DNA from: a virus
Virus record (IMG/VR): IMGVR_UViG_3300037160_000024
Coordinates: 1 to 44,283 of that record
Length of the DNA stretch: 44,283 nucleotides
Strand: one strand, 5' to 3'
The notes beneath the pieces are model-generated. The model made no database searches. It saw only the letters and a list, made by a program, of their open reading frames with translations, and was not told the origin of the DNA. Each line of letters starts with the position of its first letter. The first letter of the stretch is position 1. Shown in pieces: positions 33,161 to 39,761 of the stretch. The position numbers and the translations under genes were made by a program.

Positions 33161-33191
33161 ACCGTCCTGTCCATGAACACCCCAGGACGGT
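33161..33191. promoter_or_regulatory. 9-bp inverted repeat upstream of lysis promoter
   Basis: ACCGTCCTG (33161-33169) and CAGGACGGT (33183-33191) are perfect inverted arms 22 bp apart start to start, about two helical turns. They end five bases before the TTGACA of the next promoter. Either an operator or the terminator of the tail operon is possible. Confidence 0.5.
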
Positions 33192-33195
33192 CCAG

Positions 33196-33224
33196 TTGAC
33201 ACCCAAGGGTGGCCTGGGGAATCT
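33196..33224 (+). promoter_or_regulatory. Promoter for the lysis genes
   Basis: Consensus TTGACA (33196-33201), 17 bases, then GAATCT (33219-33224). The untranslated leader would be about 45 bases, with GAAGGAGG at 33236-33243 and the ATG at 33277. The 151-base gap before the lysis genes otherwise holds only the inverted repeat described separately. Confidence 0.55.
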
Positions 33225-33276
33225 GGGCCTAGCATGAAGGAGGTCGCCCCGCTCTGATTGGCGCGATAATCGCCTG

Positions 33277-33717
33277 ATGTTTGGCTCCAGGTTTCGCAAC
33301 GGCGCGCAGGGACCGCCCGTGGATTCGCAGGGCAATCCGACTGCCGATCCGACGCGCAACGTCATCAACAACTTGCAGGATGCGGTCAAGCGCCTGGACG
33401 ATCTCCGCAAGCTCGAGGTCCATCGCCAGGACAACCTTCGCGACAAGGACGTCAGACAACTTCGCCAAGAGATGGAGTTGCGGGCACGCTATGAGGAAAA
33501 GCTGCGCAAGGCTGAGAGCAGGCGCATCGACGCCATCCACAAGGCCGACGAAGCGGCGGCCGCCAAGGTCGCGGCGCTCCAGACCAGCGCCCAGGCGAAT
33601 CTCCAGCGTCAGCTCTCGACGCGACGGGAGAGTTCCCAGTGGGTGGTCGCTACCGTGATCACCGGGCTGGTGCTGGTGCTTGGCATCATCGCCTTCCTTG
33701 CCGCACACTATCACTGA
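33277..33717 (+). CDS. Coiled-coil protein with C-terminal transmembrane helix, 146 aa
   Basis: Residues 30-115 form a long charged coiled coil (NNLQDAVKRLDDLRKLEVHR and on). Residues about 122-143 (WVVATVITGLVLVLGIIAFL) are a single transmembrane helix, followed by AAHYH. This tail-anchored layout beside endolysin and holin genes suggests a lysis accessory such as a holin-like or spanin-like factor. No family is recognised. Own promoter at 33196. Confidence 0.65.
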   Translation: MFGSRFRNGAQGPPVDSQGNPTADPTRNVINNLQDAVKRLDDLRKLEVHRQDNLRDKDVRQLRQEMELRARYEEKLRKAESRRIDAIHKADEAAAAKVAALQTSAQANLQRQLSTRRESSQWVVATVITGLVLVLGIIAFLAAHYH

Positions 33718-33718
33718 C

Positions 33719-34270
33719 GTGTTGAACCCCTACAAACCAGTGGGCCAATGCACCTGGTGGTGCGCCGAGGATCAGCCGTGGTGTCTCGACTTCGGGCTGC
33801 TCGGCAACGCGCTCAACTGGGCGGCGAACTGGCGAGCCAAGGGCGGAATCGTGGTCATGACGCCCAGCGTCGGCAACATCGCCTGCTTCCAGCCGGGGAG
33901 CAACCAGGCCGATGCGGTGTTCGGGCACGTCGCGGTGGTGATCGCACTCCAGAGCAGCGGATACTTCACGGTCTCGGAGATGAACGGGCCGGCGGGCCCC
34001 GGCCGCGTCGACGATCGGCGCTGCCATAACAACTCAGGCGTCAGCTACCTTGTTGCACCCGCACCCACACCACCGGAGGACACCGATTTGACCGCCCAAG
34101 AGCACGCTTGGCTGGAGTACATCTTCCAGGCCCTCTCCGCCTCGGGCCCCAGCGTGGGCGCCGCTCCCTGGAACAACATCGAGATCATGCGGCGCCAGAA
34201 CGTGCAGCTTGGCGCTGACTACCAGCTCAACCCGGGCCCCGTGCCTCCCGCCAAGCCGGGAACGCCATGA
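33719..34270 (+). CDS. CHAP-domain endolysin, 183 aa
   Basis: This peptidoglycan amidase/endopeptidase releases progeny. GTG at 33719, one base after the previous TGA, starts directly at the domain; an upstream in-frame ATG would overlap the previous gene by 38 bases. CHAP motifs: GQCTWWCAED with nucleophile Cys 11, GHVAVVIALQ with His 70, and FTVSEMNG with Glu 87/Asn 89. Residues 100-130 are a Pro-rich linker, and 130-183 a short helical part that might bind the wall. There is no signal peptide, so it depends on the holin encoded next (ATGA overlap). Confidence 0.88.
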   Translation: MLNPYKPVGQCTWWCAEDQPWCLDFGLLGNALNWAANWRAKGGIVVMTPSVGNIACFQPGSNQADAVFGHVAVVIALQSSGYFTVSEMNGPAGPGRVDDRRCHNNSGVSYLVAPAPTPPEDTDLTAQEHAWLEYIFQALSASGPSVGAAPWNNIEIMRRQNVQLGADYQLNPGPVPPAKPGTP

Positions 34271-34512
34271 GCCTGACCTTTCCTACGCTGACTGACATCC
34301 GCAACTGGGCGCACTCCCTGATCGCCATCCTCGGCGTGGTCGGCATGGGCTATGGGATCGTGGTCAACATCATCGCGACCAGCGACCCAGCGCTCAGCAC
34401 CAAGTACGCCAACTACATCCTGCTGATCGGGGGGATCCTCGCCGGCGCGTCGAAGCTCATCGACAGTGTGAACAACGCGCTCGGGGGGACACCGACACCG
34501 CCCGCTGCCTAG
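34267..34512 (+). CDS. Holin, 81 aa
   Basis: There are two transmembrane helices, about residues 17-38 (SLIAILGVVGMGYGIVVNII) and 47-62 (ANYILLIGGILAGASK). A short polar loop joins them and a Pro/Ala-rich tail follows. With the ATGA overlap to the endolysin, this is the expected pore former that times lysis. Its TAG (34510-34512) shares bases with the TAG of the convergent VRR-NUC gene. Confidence 0.8.
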   Translation: MSLTFPTLTDIRNWAHSLIAILGVVGMGYGIVVNIIATSDPALSTKYANYILLIGGILAGASKLIDSVNNALGGTPTPPAA

Positions 34513-34847
34513 GCCGACAGAACGCGCAGGATTTCGCCGCTGTGCCAGTCAGCAGGGCGCCATGTCAATCCACCAGCGCTCGCTTGATAGAACTTCTCGA
34601 GCCATATGCGCTGCGCCTCTGTCGGGTTCTTCCCGGTAGCCTTGAGTTCAACAGCGAGCGTCTTTGGTGGCTTCAGCAGGATGAGGTCCGGGAAGCCCTT
34701 GCCGTCTCCCTGTACGGGCGTCCGGTAGCCACGGGCGGTCATGGCCGGCCGAGCGTGGAAACTACGCCAACCGTAGAGCCTCGCGAGATCCAGGACGCAT
34801 TCGAGCAACTTGGCTTCGCTCATGCTCCTGAAGGCGGGAGTGCTCAC
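34509..34847 (-). CDS. VRR-NUC nuclease, 112 aa
   Basis: This is a PD-(D/E)XK-type nuclease. GKGFPDLILLKPPKTLAVEL followed by KATG gives the Asp and the E-x-K of the active site; YRTPVQGDG precedes, and AQRIWLEKFYQASAGG closes the fold. VRR-NUC domains act on branched or flapped DNA, which fits a phage recombination set with RecT. GTG at 34847 overlaps the previous TGA (GTGA); the internal ATG at 34823 is the alternative. It is the last gene of the early operon. Confidence 0.85.
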   Translation of the reverse strand: MSTPAFRSMSEAKLLECVLDLARLYGWRSFHARPAMTARGYRTPVQGDGKGFPDLILLKPPKTLAVELKATGKNPTEAQRIWLEKFYQASAGGLTWRPADWHSGEILRVLSA

Positions 34848-35083
34848 AGCGCCAACGCCTGCTGCTGCGGCTGCTCGAGGTAGTAGCGGGCGACCGGGTG
34901 CTCGTGCCGGTGCCATCCACAGGTCGCCGTGCGGATCGGCACGCCGTCGCGCCGCAGCTCGCTGATGCGATTGCGCGCGGTGTACGAGAGTTCGAGCGGG
35001 AGGTCCGCGACGCACAGGCTGCCCCAGAGCTTGAGGTGCTCGTGGATGCGCTGCTTCTGGGTGACGAGAGTCGGGGTCGTCAT
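34844..35083 (-). CDS. Winged-HTH protein, 79 aa
   Basis: QKQRIHEHLKLWGSLCVADL, then ARNRISELRRDGVPIRTATC, is the helix-turn-helix-wing pattern found in many small phage regulators, ending with HPVARYYLEQ. It probably binds DNA as a small transcription factor; the target is unknown. ATG overlaps the previous TGA. Its start, MTTPTLV, preserves ACCCCGACT from the leader repeat of the genes upstream, so it may be a decayed member. Confidence 0.7.
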   Translation of the reverse strand: MTTPTLVTQKQRIHEHLKLWGSLCVADLPLELSYTARNRISELRRDGVPIRTATCGWHRHEHPVARYYLEQPQQQALAL

Positions 35084-35214
35084 GGACGCCTCACCGATCC
35101 CCACACATGCAGACGCCATCCACCATCGACGTCCGTTATGCGCTCCCACCATAGCCAGGAGCGATGACGCCAACCCGTGCGAATGCTCCTGATAGTCGGG
35201 GTTCTCGCGCTCAC
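35080..35214 (-). CDS. Leader-bearing small protein, 44 aa
   Basis: GTG at 35214 overlaps the previous TGA and the stop overlaps the next ATG, so the gene fits the slot exactly. It reads MSARTPTIRSIRTGWRHRSW and on, Trp/Arg-rich and basic. The first seven residues are the shared leader in its short form. No family is recognised. Confidence 0.55.
   Translation of the reverse strand: MSARTPTIRSIRTGWRHRSWLWWERITDVDGGWRLHVWGSVRRP
35191..35214 (-). repeat. Leader repeat, short form
   Basis: Reads GTGAGCGCGAGAACCCCGAC then TATC; it lacks the 12 bases that encode the S-P-P-V part. The same short form occurs at 40418-40444. Confidence 0.8.
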
Positions 35215-35585
35215 CGAACGGACCCCAGACGCACAACCGACTTCCGATACACGTCGCCACCGCTGTACTCGAATTTGTAGACCCCACTCGGCCAGTCGAT
35301 CCTCGGCAGGTCGCCTTCACCGTAGACGATGTATCCCGGCCAGCCGTCGTACTCATGTGTTGTCCATTCGATCTCGGCGTCGAGGGTTCCGACGTACTGC
35401 TCCACGCAACGACGCAGCACGAAGGTTCCTGTGAACGGCGATACGGCACGTACGATCCAGAGGCCGGGCTTCTTTGCGGCGACGACATTGAGGGACACGC
35501 ACCGGGCGCGCACGTCCTCCAACACCTTCTGTTCGACTTCCGGGATCTCGGTGACTGGCGGGCTAGTCGGGGTTCTCGCGCTCAC
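35211..35585 (-). CDS. Leader-bearing protein, 124 aa
   Basis: GTG at 35585 overlaps the previous TGA; GGGAG lies eight bases upstream. The leader is MSARTPTSPPV. The body (KVLEDVRARCVSLNVVAAKK, then YIVYGEGDLPRIDWPSGVYK) is a compact alpha/beta domain ending in a Tyr-rich strand. No family is recognised. An open extension to 35627 is a shadow. Confidence 0.65.
   Translation of the reverse strand: MSARTPTSPPVTEIPEVEQKVLEDVRARCVSLNVVAAKKPGLWIVRAVSPFTGTFVLRRCVEQYVGTLDAEIEWTTHEYDGWPGYIVYGEGDLPRIDWPSGVYKFEYSGGDVYRKSVVRLGSVR
35551..35585 (-). repeat. Leader repeat, long form
   Basis: Codes MSARTPTSPPV and then diverges; identical bases to the 36225-36266 copy over 30 positions. Confidence 0.85.
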
Positions 35586-35773
35586 GCGAAGCACTCCCGG
35601 CTGATGTACCGCTTGCAAGGACACCACTCATCGGTCAGCCTGCCCCTGGCACACGACCCGTCGCTGACGTGCAAATGCTTCGGATGGCCGCAGACGCACA
35701 GCCCAGACTTGCTCTCGATAACTGGCGGGTTCTCCTTCGTGCTGATAACTGGCGGGCTAGTCGGGGTTCTCAT
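35582..35773 (-). CDS. Leader-bearing zinc-binding protein, 63 aa
   Basis: ATG at 35773. Leader MRTPTSPPVI is followed by a second, partial leader (PPVIES) 26 bp downstream. The body has LCVCGHPKHLHVSDGSCARG and WCPC, a Cys/His set for a zinc site known from small actinophage proteins. Function is unknown. Stop and start overlap both neighbours. Confidence 0.7.
   Translation of the reverse strand: MRTPTSPPVISTKENPPVIESKSGLCVCGHPKHLHVSDGSCARGRLTDEWCPCKRYISRECFA
35711..35773 (-). repeat. Leader repeat, tandem double copy
   Basis: One full copy next to the ATG (35743-35773) and a second partial one (35711-35729). GATAACTGGCGGG occurs on the + strand at 35717 and again at 35743. Confidence 0.85.
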
Positions 35774-36018
35774 ACCTTCAAGACCTCCCCCGTTTCGAGG
35801 TTCGCCCCGTAATAGCCAGGAATCTCAGGAAGACCATGGGCGAGCGCATAGCGATGGATCGCTCGGTGTGCCTCTTGCCACGCCGTCTGTGACCAGGAGG
35901 TCACGCCGTCGAAGCTGATGACCGGGGTCTTCTGCGCCCGGGCGACTAACTCGCGACACTCTAGGCGCTCGGCGTCGGTCAGGATAATGCCGGTCGGAAT
36001 CGGGGTTCTCGCGCTCAC
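35770..36018 (-). CDS. Leader-bearing protein, 82 aa
   Basis: GTG at 36018 with GGAGGG six bases before it. The leader variant is MSARTPIPTGI. The body is helical (TDAERLECRELVARAQKTPV) and ends GYYGANLETGEVLKV. No family is recognised. Confidence 0.65.
   Translation of the reverse strand: MSARTPIPTGIILTDAERLECRELVARAQKTPVISFDGVTSWSQTAWQEAHRAIHRYALAHGLPEIPGYYGANLETGEVLKV
35983..36018 (-). repeat. Leader repeat, Ile variant
   Basis: Start-proximal 22 bases match the long form except for one base that changes Thr 7 to Ile; similarity fades after the eighth codon. Confidence 0.75.
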
Positions 36019-36266
36019 GGATAGCCCTCCACGGCTTCGTTGATCCGCTCGCGAAGCACCATCGGCGCGGTGTACGGGTCGTTGTTCAGCAGGTAACCAC
36101 GGGCCTCGCGCAGCAGGTCGCGAGCTTCCTTGAGCAGCGCGCCGCAGCGGAGCGCCTCACCCTCCCAGCAGCCAATGCAGTCGGGGTCGTGACGCGAATG
36201 GACGCACGGATGCCGCCCTTCCTCGCTCTCGATAACTGGCGGGCTAGTCGGGGTTCTCGCGCTCAC
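36015..36266 (-). CDS. Leader-bearing Cys-rich protein, 83 aa
   Basis: GTG at 36266 with GGAGAG seven bases before it; the longer frame to 36473 is a shadow of the gene upstream. Full leader MSARTPTSPPVIES. Then HPCVHSRHDPDCIGCWEGEA provides Cys/His for a metal, followed by two helices (LLKEARDLLREARGYLLNND). Function is unknown. Confidence 0.65.
   Translation of the reverse strand: MSARTPTSPPVIESEEGRHPCVHSRHDPDCIGCWEGEALRCGALLKEARDLLREARGYLLNNDPYTAPMVLRERINEAVEGYP
36225..36266 (-). repeat. Leader repeat, full 42-bp copy
   Basis: The most complete copy: from the GTG through codon 14 (MSARTPTSPPVIES). Useful as the reference for the family. Confidence 0.9.
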
Positions 36267-36649
36267 CGAGAGGCTCTCCGTTGCGCGTCGATCCATTCGT
36301 CGATGTCCAGCGCGGCACTGTCGATCCGTTTCAGCAGCGTCCAGAGCGCCTCCTTCTCGGCCACCTGGCGCAGACACTCCTCGTACTGAAGTTGGTGGGC
36401 TGCCTTGAGCCGTTCGATGTCCGCGTCCCGAGACGCCAGAGCATGGATCCAGTGGATGTGCTCGACATGCCATTCGTGCCGCTCGTCAGCCGTGGCGTGG
36501 TAGGGATTGGCGTGGAACGCGGGCCGCGCACAGATGACGCCGATGCGCTTCCCCTCGCCGTCTGGGACATAGGTGATGAACTCCGAAACGTCGCCACAAA
36601 GCGCCACGTCCGGGCTCTCGATAACGGGCGGGCTAGTCGGGGTTCTCAT
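36263..36649 (-). CDS. Leader-bearing coiled-coil protein, 128 aa
   Basis: ATG at 36649 with GGAGAG five bases before it. Leader MRTPTSPPVIES. Residues 15-60 contain Cys and His (LCGDV, VICARPAFHAN, ERHEWHVEHIHW), possibly a metal site. Residues 75-125 are a coiled coil (DADIERLKAAHQLQYEECLR). No family is recognised. Confidence 0.65.
   Translation of the reverse strand: MRTPTSPPVIESPDVALCGDVSEFITYVPDGEGKRIGVICARPAFHANPYHATADERHEWHVEHIHWIHALASRDADIERLKAAHQLQYEECLRQVAEKEALWTLLKRIDSAALDIDEWIDAQRRASR
36614..36649 (-). repeat. Leader repeat, ATG form
   Basis: Begins ATGAGAACCCCGACTAGCCC; the S-A codons are missing, and one base (C for A, wobble) differs in the P-V junction. Confidence 0.9.
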
Positions 36650-36930
36650 GAAATCTCTCCATGCGCCCTGAGCCATGAGTCCGTGCCCTGGAAGAAGCCG
36701 CAGTGCTGGCACGGGCGTGTCAAGGTCGCATCGGGGTAGTGGTAGTCGCTCCGGTGTCCGCATGGTTGGAGCCGTGACGGACCCTCCCACTCACCCAGCC
36801 GGTCGAAGTACCAGACACGCTGCCCACAGGTGTCACAGGCCAGCATCTGGTTCGCCGGATAGAGCCGATGACCGGACCAACCGAGGCGACACAAGAGCCT
36901 GATAAGCCACCCACGAATCGGGGTACTCAC
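36646..36930 (-). CDS. Zinc-ribbon protein with reduced leader, 94 aa
   Basis: GTG at 36930 overlaps the previous TGA. The leader is reduced to MSTPIRG. Pairs MLACDTCGQRVWYF, LQPCGHRSDYHY and RPCQHCGFFQG form a two-part zinc ribbon. Possible nucleic-acid or protein binding; no family is recognised. Confidence 0.65.
   Translation of the reverse strand: MSTPIRGWLIRLLCRLGWSGHRLYPANQMLACDTCGQRVWYFDRLGEWEGPSRLQPCGHRSDYHYPDATLTRPCQHCGFFQGTDSWLRAHGEIS
36915..36930 (-). repeat. Leader repeat, degenerate copy
   Basis: GTGAGTACCCCGATTC keeps only the start and the ACCCCGATTC core shared with the Ile variant at 35983-36018. Confidence 0.55.
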
Positions 36931-37208
36931 GAGCTTGGCCTACAGAGGTCGAGCATCCGACCGAGGTTCTCGACCGCTCCCTCGTTGCCGTTGCAGACCC
37001 GCTGACCGGCGTTCCACAGCGCCTCGTTCTGCTGGCGAAGCGCCCACTCGATGTGCGAGCGGACGCTGTCGGCGTCCGGCCAGTCAGAGCGTCCACAGGC
37101 GCAGCGGTAGATGTGCTCGTGGCCGTCGAAGGCGAGGGCGTGCTCACCGCTCCACCCGAAGGCCGGATCGTCGGGCCTGATAACGCCGTCGGTAGTCGGG
37201 GTTCTCAT
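36927..37208 (-). CDS. Leader-bearing CxC protein, 93 aa
   Basis: ATG at 37208. Leader MRTPTTDGVI. The body has HEHIYRCACGRSDWPDADSV, a Cys-His site typical of small phage zinc proteins, then a helix (IEWALRQQNEALWNAG). Function is unknown. Both ends overlap neighbours. Confidence 0.65.
   Translation of the reverse strand: MRTPTTDGVIRPDDPAFGWSGEHALAFDGHEHIYRCACGRSDWPDADSVRSHIEWALRQQNEALWNAGQRVCNGNEGAVENLGRMLDLCRPSS
37176..37208 (-). repeat. Leader repeat, partly diverged
   Basis: ATGAGAACCCCGACTACC is kept, then GACGGCG replaces the Pro-Pro part, and GTTATCAGG returns to the family. Confidence 0.75.
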
Positions 37209-37669
37209 GCGGTCAACTCCATCGTGAGCGCGACGATCGCGTCACTCCACGACGGGCAGAAGGTCACCTGTGGGAGCAGGCAAAAGACGTTCTCCCGGTG
37301 GCCGACGACGAAAATCCGCTTGCCCATCCCGAGCGCGATGCCGAACTCGACGTGCCGACCTCCTCGGGAATTGGTGCTGCGCGGCTCCTCGGTGAAGCAC
37401 ACCACGACGCCCGCCGCGGTCACGTCGCGCCAGTCGTCCTCAGCGAACCGTAGCGCCTCGGGCGGGATCGTCTCGGCTGCCTGGGCCTCACCGGCGCCGT
37501 CCCACTGGTGCGCGCCGCCGAGCCACGTCGCCTGGACGCGCCACCCGACGTGCCCGAAGATGTGGTCAAGCTGCGCGGCGTAGCGGCACAATTCCTCGCG
37601 CCGAGAGTACCGAGCGGCGAGGTAGATCGTGTTCTCGATAACTGGCGGGGTAGTCGGGGTTCTCGTCAC
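37205..37669 (-). CDS. Leader-bearing nucleoside 2-deoxyribosyltransferase-like enzyme, 154 aa
   Basis: After the leader MTRTPTTPPVIEN the domain begins TIYLAARYSRREELCRYAAQ. It continues with RFAEDDWRDVTAAGVVVCFT (Asp 79, Asp 82) and RHVEFGIALGMGKRIFVVG, where Glu 108 is the expected nucleophile. These are the marks of the nucleoside deoxyribosyltransferase fold, which includes base-exchange enzymes and nucleotide hydrolases. A part in nucleotide salvage or base modification during infection is inferred. GTG at 37669 shares one base with the RecT TAG. Confidence 0.8.
   Translation of the reverse strand: MTRTPTTPPVIENTIYLAARYSRREELCRYAAQLDHIFGHVGWRVQATWLGGAHQWDGAGEAQAAETIPPEALRFAEDDWRDVTAAGVVVCFTEEPRSTNSRGGRHVEFGIALGMGKRIFVVGHRENVFCLLPQVTFCPSWSDAIVALTMELTA
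37631..37669 (-). repeat. Leader repeat, MTR form
   Basis: GTGACGAGAACCCCGACTAC, then CCCGCCAGTTATCGAGAAC: 13 codons of leader, with ACG replacing the AGC-GCG pair. Confidence 0.9.
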
Positions 37670-38898
37670 TAGGGCAGCCCGGCCATGGCGTCGGACACAG
37701 CCACGAGCTTGTCCTGCTCGAGCCCGAGCATCCAGTCGCCGAGGGATTCGCCGCCCTTCCAGCCGAACTCGTCCAGGAGGCCGCGCATCTCGATCGCAGC
37801 GTGCGGTGGCCGCGGGCGGATGAAGTGCTGGTACACGGCGTTGCGCATGGCCTGGTTGGCGTCCTCTGGCGCGACCGGCTCGGGAATGGGCGCGTTCTCC
37901 GCACTCGCCGGTACAGCAACCACGTCTTCGCCGTCGAGTGTATCGCGCTCGCTCTCCGACTGCACGGCAGAGTCGTTCGCGTCGACAGGTTCAGGCGCGA
38001 ATGCATCCTCTCGCTCCCAGGAGTGGACGCCCTCATGGCCTGCGGCGAACCAGCAGGAGTTCACGTCGCCGTCCTCGGCGCGGCACACGATACGCTCTCC
38101 CGGCTCTAGGACGGGCTCTGCGGCCCCCGCGAGCGTCAGGTGCTCGGGAGTGCCCCTCACGGCATCGCGCACCTCCTGGGGCGGTGGGAACGTCGCAAAG
38201 CATGATCCACAGCGCAGGTAGGCGCCACCGTTGCGCCCAGCCTCGAGGTACAGCGCGCCGTGGAAGCAGGTGGCGCACTGTCCGAAGCTCTGGCGGTGGT
38301 CGATCTGGTGCTCAACCTTGGCCACGTCGATCACGCGGGCCTCGTCGAGTTCGTCGACCTCGGGTTGGATCGCGATCAGCTTGTCGGCGAAGTGCCGGCG
38401 GGCGACCCGGCGCACCGTCCAGGCGTAGAGCATGTCCTCGGGGATACTGACCCACTGGGAGGGCTGGCCGGCCTTGGACGGCTCGAAGTAGCGTGCGGGG
38501 ATGTCGGCGATGGTGACCGTGAGCGTCTGGGGCTGGCGTCCCTTGCGCTGGAAGCGGATGGTGCAGTGCTTGGCGTCGGTGTCCGTCTCCCATGCCTCGC
38601 AGTCGCCGCTCTGTTGAATCCGCGCGCTGGTGAGCGCCGCGCTCGGGAGCATCTGAATCCGCCCGCCGCGGCCGGGGATGAGGTAGATCTCGCGCATGGC
38701 TGCGAGGGGGTTGAGCCCGACCTCGGCGCCGTAGATCATCACCACGAGTGCCTGTTGGGGCGTCACGTTGCCGAACAGGCCGGAGCGCGCGATGGTGTCC
38801 GCGAACCGGGTCAGGTCAGCGATGTTCTGGGGCATGAAGCGAGCGAGCGAGGTGGTCGGGTCGCTCGCCGGCAGGTTGACGATGTTGGCCTCGCTCAC
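37669..38898 (-). CDS. recT: RecT-family annealase with zinc-ribbon and C-terminal extensions, 409 aa
   Basis: This single-strand annealing recombinase pairs complementary strands during phage recombination and replication. The RecT core is at residues 20-195: FADTIARSGLFGNVTPQQAL, VVMIYGAEVGLNPLAAMREI, RGGRIQMLPSAALTSARIQQ, and SIPEDMLYAWTVRRVARRHF. Unusually, a zinc ribbon follows (Cys 208, 211, 230, 233), then a Cys-Cys-His-His group (272, 282, 288, 292), an acidic Pro-rich linker (300-348) and a helical C-terminal domain (349-409). No partner exonuclease of the RecE/lambda-exo type is seen; the VRR-NUC gene ends the same operon. GTG at 38898 overlaps the previous TGA; the open frame to 39006 is rejected. 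Confidence 0.88.
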   Translation of the reverse strand: MSEANIVNLPASDPTTSLARFMPQNIADLTRFADTIARSGLFGNVTPQQALVVMIYGAEVGLNPLAAMREIYLIPGRGGRIQMLPSAALTSARIQQSGDCEAWETDTDAKHCTIRFQRKGRQPQTLTVTIADIPARYFEPSKAGQPSQWVSIPEDMLYAWTVRRVARRHFADKLIAIQPEVDELDEARVIDVAKVEHQIDHRQSFGQCATCFHGALYLEAGRNGGAYLRCGSCFATFPPPQEVRDAVRGTPEHLTLAGAAEPVLEPGERIVCRAEDGDVNSCWFAAGHEGVHSWEREDAFAPEPVDANDSAVQSESERDTLDGEDVVAVPASAENAPIPEPVAPEDANQAMRNAVYQHFIRPRPPHAAIEMRGLLDEFGWKGGESLGDWMLGLEQDKLVAVSDAMAGLP

Positions 38899-39161
38899 TG
38901 CGGCAGGTTCCCGTAGCGAGCGTCGACCAGCTTCATTACGTGGACGCGGCGGAGCGGGCCGTCGGCGCCTTCGGTGTCGATCTGCTCGTACTTGATGCCG
39001 ACACACTCCACCTCGAGGACCATGCGCGTGACCTCGCCGATCGTGAACTGACGCGGCGTCGGTGCGAGTGCTTCGCGGAACACCTTGGTTGCTCCGGTCA
39101 ACGTGACGGTCGCGGCTCTGACGGTCTGCCCCTCGAAGAGGCTCAGTTGGTCATTGGTCAT
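38895..39161 (-). CDS. Small RecT-associated protein with sliding-clamp motif, 88 aa
   Basis: It starts MTNDQLSLFEGQTV. QLSLF is a canonical bacterial beta-clamp-binding pentapeptide, here at residues 5-9. The rest is an alpha/beta domain (ITGATKV-like strands, MVLEVECVGIKYEQIDTEGA). Proteins with such starts often sit beside recombination genes in actinophages, as I recall. Tethering recombination to the host replisome is an attractive inference. The stop overlaps the recT GTG. Confidence 0.65.
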   Translation of the reverse strand: MTNDQLSLFEGQTVRAATVTLTGATKVFREALAPTPRQFTIGEVTRMVLEVECVGIKYEQIDTEGADGPLRRVHVMKLVDARYGNLPQ

Positions 39162-39318
39162 CGGTGATCCCCTTGAGGCGCTTGTCGATTTCTTTCAGCT
39201 TCAATTCGGCGCGCTTGATTGACAGTGCCATGAGTTCACGCTCACGCCTGAGCTTGCCCTGCTTCGAGAGGCCGCTCTCGTAGGCCAGCGGCGGCAGGTG
39301 GTCGAGTGGGTTGCTCAT
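39151..39318 (-). CDS. Helical protein, 55 aa
   Basis: ATG at 39318 overlaps the preceding TGA and the stop lies inside the next gene by 11 bases. It reads MSNPLDHLPPLAYESGLSKQ, then a charged helix (KRAELKLKEIDKRLKGITDD), so a coiled coil is likely. Function is unknown. It fills the gap between two well-supported genes. Confidence 0.6.
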   Translation of the reverse strand: MSNPLDHLPPLAYESGLSKQGKLRRERELMALSIKRAELKLKEIDKRLKGITDDQ

Positions 39319-39761
39319 CTCACTCCTAGCGCGCCGTCCGGCTTGCGGGCTTCGCGCACCTTCTCCGCTGCTTCTCCGCCCTGCTTGATGACGTTGGACG
39401 CCGCGTACTTGTCCACGGTCCAGGACACCTCGTATTGCACGTCGGGCACCTCCTCGAGCGCCAGGGAGAGGATACGTTCGATCTTCTCGATCATGTCGCT
39501 GGTGAAGGTGACCTTGCCGCCCGTCAGCAGCGACGGCATCACGACCTTGATGATCTCGCTGTCCCAGGAGTAGCCGTCGGGCACGATCTCGAGCAGGCCA
39601 GCGGGAGTACGCACCGGGCCGCCTTCCTTGACGTAATCGGTGAGCCTGCGGCTGGTGACGTAGAGGAACGAGCGAATCTGCTTGATCTCAGCGAAGTGTT
39701 CGGCGTACCAGGATGCCAATTCCTCGAGAGTGCTGTCGGAGGGCAGATCGAGCAAGGTCAT
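39315..39761 (-). CDS. Hypothetical protein of the recombination operon, 148 aa
   Basis: It begins MTLLDLPSDSTLEELASWYA. It has a helical N-terminus, a central strand segment (VRTPAGLLEIVPDGYSWDSE) and a long C-terminal helix pair. Not recognised; position two genes upstream of recT suggests a partner or regulator of recombination. ATG overlaps the 17-codon gene before it. Confidence 0.65.
   Translation of the reverse strand: MTLLDLPSDSTLEELASWYAEHFAEIKQIRSFLYVTSRRLTDYVKEGGPVRTPAGLLEIVPDGYSWDSEIIKVVMPSLLTGGKVTFTSDMIEKIERILSLALEEVPDVQYEVSWTVDKYAASNVIKQGGEAAEKVREARKPDGALGVR

Noticed and set aside
33127-33237. 36-codon frame starting at TAAAATG before the lysis promoter
   Set aside because: It overlaps the inverted repeat and the TTGACA promoter, and its product is Pro/Arg/Gly-rich without support.
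35191-37669. CRISPR array explanation for the repeats
   Set aside because: Spacing is 190-465 bp, the intervals are coding, and the repeats sit in frame at gene starts; no cas genes are present.
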